Below the pieces are notes generated by a model, which searched no databases, was not told the DNA's origin, and saw nothing but the letters and a program-made list of their open reading frames with translations. From NCBI RefSeq assembly GCF_002482385.1, contig NZ_DLFW01000006.1:1-55028 (forward strand): a DNA stretch of 55,028 bases, given 5' to 3'. Both the position numbers and the translations under genes were made by a program. The stretch is from Dysgonomonas sp. UBA7710 (GTDB lineage: Bacteria > Bacteroidota > Bacteroidia > Bacteroidales > Dysgonomonadaceae). Within the stretch, counting starts at the first letter, position 1. Every line of letters starts with the position of its first letter. Shown one piece after another: positions 34,131 to 41,025 of this stretch.

Positions 34131-35531
34131 ATGGAATATCGCATAGAAAAAGACACTATGGGGGAAGTAAAAGTCCCTGCTGACAAATACTGGGGAGCAC
34201 AAACTGAACGCTCAAGAAATAACTTCAAAATAGGGCCGGAAGCGTCTATGCCCAAAGAGATAATCTATGCATTTGCCTACCTGAAAAAAGCAGCGGCATA
34301 TGCCAACGCCGATCTGGGGGTTTTGGAGGTTTCGAAAAGGGACCTGATAGCCAAAGTATGTGATGAGATATTAGGAGGTAAACTCGATGACCAGTTTCCA
34401 CTCGTAATATGGCAAACCGGGTCAGGTACACAATCAAATATGAATGTCAACGAAGTTATATCCAACCGGGCATTGGTATTAAGTGGCGGTAAACTCGGAG
34501 AAAAGAGTCCGATCCATCCGAATGACGATGTAAACAAATCACAGTCTTCAAATGATACCTACCCTACCGCATTACATATTGCCGCATATAAAAAGATTAT
34601 AGAGCAAACGATACCTAAAGCTCAGGAACTACAGACGGCTTTAAGCAGTAAGGCTAATGATTTTAAAGACATTATAAAAATAGGCCGGACACATCTGCAA
34701 GATGCAACACCACTAACCTTAGGACAGGAGTTTTCCGGTTATGCAGCTCAATTACAATATGCTATCGATGCAACTAAAGCTACATTGAAGCATTTATCCC
34801 AGCTTGCACTGGGAGGGACAGCTGTAGGTACTGGCTTGAATACACCTGACGGATATGACGTGAAGGTAGCAGAATACATTGCCCAATTTACAGGTTTACC
34901 TTTTATTACCGCCCCTAATAAGTTTGAAGCGCTGGCCTCGCACGATGCCATTGTCGGCACCCATGGGGCCTTGAATCAAATGGCGGTGGCACTATTCAAA
35001 ATAGCGCAGGATATTCGTCTGCTGGGTTCAGGGCCACGTTCTGGTATCGGAGAACTGATATTACCCGAAAATGAACCGGGATCGTCAATTATGCCGGGAA
35101 AAGTAAACCCTACTCAAAACGAGGCCATCACAATGGTTTGCGTACAGGTTATGGGGAATAATACAACAATCTCCATCGCAGGATCACAGGGTAATTATGA
35201 ACTCAATGTTTTCAAGCCTGTTATCGCGGCTAATTTTCTGCAATCAGCCCAATTACTAGGTGATGCTTGTAAATCGTTCAATGACCATTGTGTTGCAGGC
35301 ATAGAGCCTAACCACAAACGAATAAAGGAATTGGTAGATAATTCTCTGATGCTTGTTACCGCACTTAATACACATATTGGTTATGAAAAAGCTGCTGCAA
35401 TAGCAAAAGCCGCGCATAAAAACGGAACAACATTAAAAGAAGAGGCTATTAAATCAGGATTCCTTACCGCCGAAGAGTTTGACAAATGGGTTCGTCCGGA
35501 GGATATGGTTGGAAGCTTGAAACTGAATTAA
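34131..35531 (+). CDS. fumC: Fumarate hydratase, class II
   Basis: Reversibly hydrates fumarate to L-malate without an iron-sulfur cluster. The 466 residues are the standard length. It has the superfamily signature GSSIMPGKVNPTQNEA (about 318-333), the start MGEVKVPADKYWGAQTERS, SGTQSNMNVNEV and the active-site HPNDDVNKSQSSND region. It ends in a perfect 18-bp terminator. It is likely monocistronic, in an organism where fumarate metabolism is central to anaerobic growth. Confidence 0.96.
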   Translation: MEYRIEKDTMGEVKVPADKYWGAQTERSRNNFKIGPEASMPKEIIYAFAYLKKAAAYANADLGVLEVSKRDLIAKVCDEILGGKLDDQFPLVIWQTGSGTQSNMNVNEVISNRALVLSGGKLGEKSPIHPNDDVNKSQSSNDTYPTALHIAAYKKIIEQTIPKAQELQTALSSKANDFKDIIKIGRTHLQDATPLTLGQEFSGYAAQLQYAIDATKATLKHLSQLALGGTAVGTGLNTPDGYDVKVAEYIAQFTGLPFITAPNKFEALASHDAIVGTHGALNQMAVALFKIAQDIRLLGSGPRSGIGELILPENEPGSSIMPGKVNPTQNEAITMVCVQVMGNNTTISIAGSQGNYELNVFKPVIAANFLQSAQLLGDACKSFNDHCVAGIEPNHKRIKELVDNSLMLVTALNTHIGYEKAAAIAKAAHKNGTTLKEEAIKSGFLTAEEFDKWVRPEDMVGSLKLN

Positions 35532-35554
35532 ATGATAAATAGAATAACGGCTTA

Positions 35555-35598
35555 AAATAAAGAATCTCTTCAATTAAGTTTGAAGAGATTCTTTATTT
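35555..35598 (+). terminator. Terminator of fumC
   Basis: AAATAAAGAATCTCTTCA (35555-35572) pairs perfectly with TGAAGAGATTCTTTATTT (35581-35598), 8-nt loop. It marks the left boundary of the accessory island: beyond it no gene is found until 35960. Confidence 0.9.
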
Positions 35599-35802
35599 CG
35601 TGCGCATGAAGGAAGCACTTTGCTTTTATAATATTATTCATTTGAGCAATAGATATTAAATCGCCTTATTACTTATTCTTTATTAGTCAGTTTTATTGAT
35701 AAATGTCCTATATTATAGATATCAACAGCTAAATCTTTTAATATTTTCAGAGAAAAAAATAGTAGAAATAGCAGTGTAAATAAGGATGCATAATTGACAA
35801 TA

Positions 35803-35905
35803 ATCAACGCCGAAATGATCTGGGCTGGTTATACATGGAACTACAAATATTCAAAAGATAAATATTATATCAAGCTTCAGGAAAAAACAAAAGCTGAAAA
35901 GAAAA
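35803..35905 (+). pseudogene. Thermonuclease (SNase) C-terminal remnant, copy A
   Basis: An open frame encodes INAEMIWAGYTWNYKYSKDK followed by YYIKLQEKTKAEKK. That is the C-terminal SNase pattern (AEMIR.GYAW.Y..YSKD). The usual ending (GLW...PWEWRK) is missing because the frame runs straight into a GAACCGCC hairpin. An in-frame TAA lies just upstream, so it cannot be translated as an enzyme. The remaining gap (35600-35802) shows nothing. A better preserved copy lies at 53960-54124, also next to a T9SS-protein gene. Confidence 0.7.
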
Positions 35906-35937
35906 TGAACCGCCTTTCTTACAATTTAGGCGGTTCA
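35906..35937 (-). terminator. GAACCGCC hairpin terminator, copy A
   Basis: TGAACCGCC (35906-35914) pairs perfectly with GGCGGTTCA (35929-35937). It lies 23 nt past the stop of the T9SS-sorted protein (minus strand). An equivalent hairpin with the same stem ends the related gene at 54176. Confidence 0.75.
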
Positions 35938-35959
35938 ACTATCGAAAGCAATTATTTTA

Positions 35960-37339
35960 CTATTTAATCTTCATCACTTTCTCACGAGTCACATTACCCG
36001 CTTCATCTGTTTTTTCCAGAATATAGATGCCTGCATTAAGGGTTGTATTCTGGATGTCGAAATTGATAGCTTTATTCTCTTTGTATACAAGGGAACCTGT
36101 AGGAAAAGAGTAGATCTTGATATTACTAAGAGTAGATGATGGGGTGTAAATGGCTGATTTTGTAATTATTACAGGGGAGTCCTTCCCTTCATTGGGTTCT
36201 TCGTTTGTAATTGTTACAAAAAATAGTTCTGAAACAGTTCCGCAGGAGTTACTAGCTGCTACTGTGTAAGTATAGTTACCTGCAGGTAGATATTTGAATG
36301 GGATAGATATTGTTCCTGCATCATCATTTAGATATCTACTTGATAATGGAGATCCATTAACTTTCCATGTGTATGATGTAGGGGTACCATTGAAAATTGC
36401 AGTAAGGAAAAATGTTTCTAAAATATCTCTATACTGAGTGGATTCATAATTAGGAGAGGATATAAATCTTGGCGGGCCTACCCATACTTGAGAGTTTTCC
36501 AAGGAATAGTTTTCCCCATTATATGTTACTATTGCTTTTACTGTTCCATATCCATTACCCGATGCGCGGAAAGTAGCATTTGCCGTTCCTTGACCGGAGA
36601 CGAGGGCCATATTCGTTCCAGCTTGCCAAGTGATAGTGGCCCCACTCATTAACGAATTAATTGAATATGATACATTATTTCCGTTACATACTACCGTATT
36701 ATTTGAATTGATTGATAATACGGGTTTTATATCAATAGACTTTGTCGCTGACAAATTTCCAAAATCTGTATTTGCAGTAACTACTATTGCATTATTTATA
36801 GTTTTAGAGTCATTTTTAATAAGTCGAACTTTATAGTTCAGGGTATTTTGTCCACTGACATATTCAAATTCTGGAGAATTATTCCAAGTCAAACTATTTA
36901 TACCTATATTAGGATTGAATGATAATGTATATTCAGCATATTCATTATATTTGACAGTTGACGGTCCGGAAATGGATACAGCAGCTTTCTCTATAATAAC
37001 TCCATAACTTGCTCTGTGATTTTCCCCATCTGAGCCGTAAATTTCTCCTGCTCCAGCTTTTCCCCATTTAACTTTAACCGAAAAAGAACTCCTTGCTGAT
37101 ATGCTATATGAGGAAGAGTTATTAACTGTAAAAACACCATTAGTACACCTTAATTGTATATATGTATCACTTGAGCCATATATTAAGGATATATCGTATT
37201 CATGCGTCTGGTCTTCTAAAGGTCTAGAGCCTAAATTATATTTAGGATATATTCCTGATAATTGAGCTGGTTGGGCGTTTATATTTATCAATGAAATAAA
37301 AACGAAACTTAATAACAACAATATCTTCTTCATAACCAT
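35960..37339 (-). CDS. Secreted Ig/PKD-like surface protein with a T9SS type A sorting domain
   Basis: 459 residues. A signal peptide (cleavage near ININA-Q, residue about 23) leads to several Ig/PKD-like beta-sandwich units, such as VSISGPSTVKYNEYAEYTLS and YTWKVNGSPLSSRYLND. The final 55 residues (IKIYSFPTGSLVYKENKAIN to REKVMKIK) are a T9SS sorting domain, so the protein should cross the outer membrane by the type IX system and be attached to the surface. There are no catalytic motifs; adhesion or binding is likely. Two starts two codons apart (37339, 37333) are both plausible. Its last 55 codons and an internal 45-codon block recur in the chimera at 54176-54922. Confidence 0.85.
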   Translation of the reverse strand: MVMKKILLLLSFVFISLININAQPAQLSGIYPKYNLGSRPLEDQTHEYDISLIYGSSDTYIQLRCTNGVFTVNNSSSYSISARSSFSVKVKWGKAGAGEIYGSDGENHRASYGVIIEKAAVSISGPSTVKYNEYAEYTLSFNPNIGINSLTWNNSPEFEYVSGQNTLNYKVRLIKNDSKTINNAIVVTANTDFGNLSATKSIDIKPVLSINSNNTVVCNGNNVSYSINSLMSGATITWQAGTNMALVSGQGTANATFRASGNGYGTVKAIVTYNGENYSLENSQVWVGPPRFISSPNYESTQYRDILETFFLTAIFNGTPTSYTWKVNGSPLSSRYLNDDAGTISIPFKYLPAGNYTYTVAASNSCGTVSELFFVTITNEEPNEGKDSPVIITKSAIYTPSSTLSNIKIYSFPTGSLVYKENKAINFDIQNTTLNAGIYILEKTDEAGNVTREKVMKIK

Positions 37340-37605
37340 AAATTATTAATTAAACAATAATCACTTTGGGGAAGCTTATTGTATACAATATTTATCACAA
37401 ATAGAAAAATGGGTAATTTTATTCCATAGGCATTATTTTAAGGTTGATTACTCTTTCAAATATAATGCAATTTTCGTAAATTAACATCAATAGTAATTTT
37501 TTTTATTATAAATATAAGCATTTTAATGTGATATTCACTTTAATGAAATCTTCCTGTTTTTCCAAGCAAGACGGTTGTAACGATAAATAATAACTATGAA
37601 TTGGA
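37340..37605. other. Intergenic spacer
   Basis: 265 AT-rich nt upstream of the T9SS gene. A minus-strand TATATTTG (37464-37457) is a possible -7 box, 118 nt from the start codon. No gene is seen. Confidence 0.4.
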
Positions 37606-38162
37606 TTAGAATTTATATTTTAGTCCGAACAAATGTCCGTTATTTTGATTTCCTAAACTCTTTTGATATTGATATTCAAAGCCTAAATTATGGTAGAATA
37701 TCCCGCCTCCCAAATTAACGTAGTTAAGAGTAGAATATGAGCCTGATATAAATGGTTGCCAGACTTTTCTTTTATATATTATCTGGCGCTCAATCATCGG
37801 AGTAAAATTGTAATCTAAGGTTGCAAGTCTGTTATATTGAATAACCGGGAAAATTCTAACTTACCTTGTGTCTTATTATCGAAGGCTGTTAGTTTATATG
37901 TTCGCTTTAGCTCCCAATCTGCTATTATTGTAGCCGTATCAGCCGGAAGATTCACATACTTTATACTTCCTGTATCCCGGTAATGAATGTATGGTTTTTC
38001 TTCTTTTATCGGTTTAAACTGTGTCGGACTTACTGATCCGGTTATTGTGGCTCCTTTTATATATTCTAACTTTGGTCCGGTATCAATACTTGAACCGCCA
38101 ATAAAAATGCCCACTACAAGACAAACTAACATTGCTAAAAAAATGAGTGATGCTTTTTTCAT
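37606..38162 (-). pseudogene. Phage-type membrane-anchored small protein, frameshifted
   Basis: The first part (38162 to 37815) encodes a signal-anchor (ASLIFLAMLVCLVVGIFIGG) and a periplasmic stretch. A second frame, open from about 37870 to 37606, continues sensibly as PVIQYNRLATLDYNF, TPMIERQ and a beta-rich end (GLKYKF). A one-base shift near 37850 therefore splits one gene of about 185 codons. By position, directly after the endolysin with an ATGA overlap, it could be a spanin-like or other lysis-module protein; that is inference. I do not recognise its family firmly. Confidence 0.6.
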
Positions 38163-38565
38163 GGCTTAGTCCCTTTAGAATATAATACCTGTTTCCTATT
38201 ATGCAAGAAGTTATTTCTACCATCCTGATATAAAATAGCCTGGTCAAAATCTAAACTGCTTTTCAATAAGGTTGCAAGTAGCTTTCGCGGATCTTTAACC
38301 TGGACATCGGCCGCCTGCCCTTTTGTGTGCTGTGAGTTCGGTACGCCTCCGACTGCTTTATTCGTTTCCTGACTTCTAAACCCACTATTTATTATAGAGG
38401 GTTCATTGTATAAATATCCCTTAGCGGTTGCAATAACCTTTTGGCTAACGCTGTTAAATTCAACTGTTGTTGAACATCAGGTACATTCTCTATACCTCTT
38501 GCTACGGCCGTGTTGGAATGGCTTAATTCCTCAAACGTGAAATTTTTAGTTATTTGTGTTGCCAT
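38159..38565 (-). pseudogene. Phage endolysin, M15-type peptidase, frameshifted
   Basis: It starts at the ATG at 38565 (MATQITKNFTFEELSHSNTA) and reads to LLQPLRDIY, where a frameshift near 38415 breaks it. The other frame continues as NEPSIINSGFRSQETNKAVG, GVPNSQHTKGQAADVQ (the zinc-binding His-x6-Asp of peptidase M15) and NNFLHNR to a TGA at 38159. About 135 codons in total, the size of Bacteroidales phage M15 endolysins, which cut peptide cross-links in peptidoglycan. Its stop overlaps the next gene's ATG (ATGA) and its start overlaps the holin-like gene by 20 nt. Confidence 0.8.
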
Positions 38566-38827
38566 CACTATCTTCTTTTAAGTATTTACCTAATTCTGCA
38601 ATAACAGCTGCTGCATCATCTCTATTTTTAATAATACTACTGGCCAATGTGCCAACCCTTTCAAATTTAGCCTTATCTTCAGCCTTTTCAAGTATGGACT
38701 TCACTTTTATTATGCCGATACCGATTGCACCGAATAGAATTAGAACAGGAAGAACAGGAATAGAGTATCCGTGATATCCATTCAGATAACCGACAGCAGT
38801 CATTTGCATAGCGTCTACAATCGTCAA
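38546..38827 (-). CDS. Holin-like phage membrane protein, 5' end lost
   Basis: 93 residues from a TTG start. One strong transmembrane segment (IPVLPVLILFGAIGIGIIKV) is followed by a charged amphipathic tail (ILEKAEDKAKFERVGTLASS). The same frame stays open upstream to about 38871 with ALITGIFNYIPLFALTIVDA, another hydrophobic helix, but no start codon. So the true N-terminus was cut off when the terminase stub was joined. It precedes and overlaps the M15 endolysin, the normal holin-endolysin order. Likely non-functional without its start. Confidence 0.55.
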   Translation of the reverse strand: MTIVDAMQMTAVGYLNGYHGYSIPVLPVLILFGAIGIGIIKVKSILEKAEDKAKFERVGTLASSIIKNRDDAAAVIAELGKYLKEDSDGNTNN

Positions 38828-38846
38828 TGCAAATAATGGGATATAA

Positions 38847-39176
38847 TTAAAAATTCCAGTTATTAGAGCCTGATATCAGTTTCTCGAATGACGGTATAGA
38901 TGTAGCTTCCAAAGATGGCATATCCTTACGGATAACATGCCAGCGGGATTGTGGGAATACTTCAGCCAGTCGCATGAATATAGCCAGACACACAAATGTT
39001 TTCCCTCCGCGTATGGCCCCGCCGTATGAAAGTATTTTATACGGGTTCTTATGCTGAGCCGCTGCCATGAATGTAAGGAAAAACTCTGCTTGTTTCGGAT
39101 TCTTAGTCAGATCGATATTCGGCTCTTTTCCGAACCGTTCCAGTTCTGGTTTTTTAAACTTCGATTTCTGTACCAT
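38847..39176 (-). pseudogene. Terminase large subunit, N-terminal stub
   Basis: 109 codons of a protein that is normally over 400. NPKQAEFFLTFMAAAQHKN is followed by the Walker A region SYGGAIRGGKTFVCLAIFMR and VIRKDMPSLEATSIPSFEKL, the start of a phage DNA-packaging ATPase. The frame leaves terminase homology near LISGS (about 38870) and stops nine codons later inside what was the holin 5' region. The nuclease domain and all structural genes of the phage are missing. Its start overlaps terS by 23 nt. Confidence 0.8.
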
Positions 39177-39654
39177 CGGGTAGTCTCATTGTTGCGGGTT
39201 TATCATCGTCTGATGTATCATTGCTACCGTTGAATTGATCGTTAGAAGTTCTGTTATTTTGCCAGTTTTTAGGGTCACGGTTGGATAATGCGAAAAACAC
39301 GGCAGCGGGCACAGGTTGATAGTGTTTATCTGTAACTGAATGCTCTTTTACTTTTACAATAGGTTTATCGTTCTCATCGCGCTTACCCGTATCGGCAGTC
39401 ACGGTGCGCTTTTCCTGTACCGTATATCCGCGAATCATCTTGACAAGAGATTTCTTGGCTTCGGTTATAATCAATTCGTTAAATTCATTTTCCGCTTTCT
39501 TTATAGCGTCCGAAAAGTCGGATTTTGTTTTAAGCCAATGATAATATGTGTCTTTTGCAATACCCACCGTCCGGCATATCTCGGCAATAGTATAACTATC
39601 TGTACGAATCAGTTCGCAGATATTTTCAACTATCTTCTTATTGTATTTTGCCAT
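39154..39654 (-). CDS. Phage terminase small subunit
   Basis: 166 residues. An N-terminal helix-turn-helix for pac-site recognition (TIAEICRTVGIAKDTYYHWL, about 22-41) is followed by an oligomerisation/coil region and AVFFALSNRDPKNWQNNR, typical of Bacteroidales terminase small subunits. The ATG at 39654 is chosen because upstream in-frame codons (to 39726) lie in a terminator. It overlaps the terminase large stub. A GGAGTTAC-type terminator sits directly upstream, so it may not be transcribed today. Confidence 0.8.
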   Translation of the reverse strand: MAKYNKKIVENICELIRTDSYTIAEICRTVGIAKDTYYHWLKTKSDFSDAIKKAENEFNELIITEAKKSLVKMIRGYTVQEKRTVTADTGKRDENDKPIVKVKEHSVTDKHYQPVPAAVFFALSNRDPKNWQNNRTSNDQFNGSNDTSDDDKPATMRLPDGTEIEV

Positions 39655-39682
39655 GATGGAGAAGCGCTTTACCCTAAAATAT

Positions 39683-39710
39683 AAAAAGGAGCTACTTTTT
39701 CGGTAACTCC
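39683..39710 (-). terminator. Terminator upstream of the phage terS
   Basis: On the minus strand GGAGTTAC (39710-39703) pairs with GTAGCTCC (39695-39688), one G-U, followed by TTTTT. It would stop transcripts coming from Rhs module 1 before they enter the phage remnant. Confidence 0.7.
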
Positions 39711-39757
39711 TCTTATTAGTTTTCATTCTGTATCTTCTCTGCTCCGCTGAACAAATT

Positions 39758-39830
39758 GTATATATTATAGAAGATCATCCTGCCGATGATGATACTGCAG
39801 GATTTTAATTATTGCTGCAACATACATTAC
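39758..39830 (+). repeat. Copy 1 of the rusA 3'-end repeat
   Basis: GTATATATTATAGAAG, ATCATCCTGCCGATGATGAT and ACTGCAGGATTTTAATTATT closely match 44880-44942, which is the last codons of rusA plus downstream sequence. This suggests that the 3' end of a second rusA copy once lay here, beside terS. Confidence 0.55.
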
Positions 39831-39844
39831 AAACCTGTACAAAC

Positions 39845-40336
39845 TCACCTGTTTTCCTTCCAATCTGGAATCCACGGTAACTTTCTTATTTTCACAAACT
39901 CCTTGTAATAATCATCGGGACTTTTCCAAGTTGCTGTATCAATCTGTATATTATATTTCATATTCAATAAATCTGTAAATATTTGATAATCTGTATAGCC
40001 ATCAATTGATTTATCTTTTATATCTGCGATAAACCATGCCTGATTATATTCGACCCCTTTTATATATACTGTTCCCAAGGAACGAAATAAATAATGGAGA
40101 CTATCCACACATTTCATTTTGTTAATACTAGTTATCGAATATATGTTTGCTTTATATCCTATAACACCCCATGTGATTTTATCATTACTTATCAATTCTA
40201 AAGGCTTAGTCAGAGGCATCCTTCTGTAATCCCAACCACCAGTTTCATGATAATAAGGATCCGGGTGTTGATCTTTAACACCTCCTATACAATTAAAGAA
40301 GCTAATAATAATACTTAATACTAAAATTATTCTCAT
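39845..40336 (-). CDS. Lipoprotein, candidate immunity protein of Rhs module 1
   Basis: 163 residues from the ATG at 40336 (MRIILVLSIIISFFNCIGG; lipobox Cys16). That ATG overlaps the TGA of the Rhs tip ORF (ATGA), so the two are translationally coupled. The rest is a soluble domain with a Trp-rich ending (TWKSPDDYYKEF, KLPWIPDWKENR). I recognise no family. Being small, envelope-anchored and tightly coupled to the variable toxin tip argues for immunity to a periplasmic toxin; that is inference. A longer frame from 40360 exists but lies inside the upstream gene. Confidence 0.6.
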   Translation of the reverse strand: MRIILVLSIIISFFNCIGGVKDQHPDPYYHETGGWDYRRMPLTKPLELISNDKITWGVIGYKANIYSITSINKMKCVDSLHYLFRSLGTVYIKGVEYNQAWFIADIKDKSIDGYTDYQIFTDLLNMKYNIQIDTATWKSPDDYYKEFVKIRKLPWIPDWKENR

Positions 40337-40953
40337 TTTAATTCTGTTTCTGTTGTCCATGTTGCTCTTGTTTTCGTTTGATCGCTTCCCCCCGCAATAT
40401 CATGATATAGAAAACCTAACACGCTGGTTATTATATCATATGATAACTCACTGCCATTAGGCCTTAAATCCAATTTCTCGTTTGGGCTTAACGAATACGT
40501 TATTTTCACTTTTCCATCTTTCGAGACTGTCGCGCTGGCGTTTACATCAGTATTTCTTATAAGCCAGGTTAATGAATTTAGGGCGACATCTAATGTTTTC
40601 CCAACTTCCCAACTTCCTTGACCATCTCCCCTACTTCCTCCAAATTGGACGCGTAAAATACCTCCATAAGTAAAATCTTCTTTCCCTAATTTTTCATTAC
40701 TTTCCAATTGTCCGACAAATGACTGTTCCGCTATTTGCATTGCCGGATCCGCTTTTATCTTATCGATAAGATCTCCTTTTAAATTTACTTCATCATAACG
40801 CGATAGGGAAGCTGCTACTGCTCCACCTAAACTAGAAGCATCTGAGCTAATACCTGTAGTATTACCGATAGTTTGTCTCACAACTGTATATGTTGCTGCA
40901 TATAGAGCTTTTGCACTTTTCCACAATCCTGGTTTATCTGGTGGACCAAACAT
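40333..40953 (-). CDS. Rhs C-terminal tip domain, cut off by an amber codon
   Basis: 206 codons from an internal ATG. They are the in-frame continuation of the Rhs core at 41026-43683: after that ORF's TAG the frame reads KYYNISPYAYSANNPIKFVD and KDGR, the usual Rhs junction, and then this tip. The tip has no family that I know. It has a helical N-terminus (LWKSAKALYAATYTVVRQTI) and a beta-rich C-terminus. Polymorphic-toxin position suggests a toxin. It has no signal peptide of its own, so if translated separately it would stay in the cytoplasm, detached from the Rhs shell. Confidence 0.65.
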   Translation of the reverse strand: MFGPPDKPGLWKSAKALYAATYTVVRQTIGNTTGISSDASSLGGAVAASLSRYDEVNLKGDLIDKIKADPAMQIAEQSFVGQLESNEKLGKEDFTYGGILRVQFGGSRGDGQGSWEVGKTLDVALNSLTWLIRNTDVNASATVSKDGKVKITYSLSPNEKLDLRPNGSELSYDIITSVLGFLYHDIAGGSDQTKTRATWTTETELK

Positions 40954-41025
40954 TCTACCATCTTTATCTACAAATTTGATAGGATTATTAGCCGAATACG
41001 CATACGGACTAATATTATAATATTT

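Noticed and set aside
38405..38420. Programmed frameshift in the M15 endolysin
   Set aside because: No slippery heptamer or downstream structure is apparent, and the neighbouring gene is also frameshifted, which points to decay.
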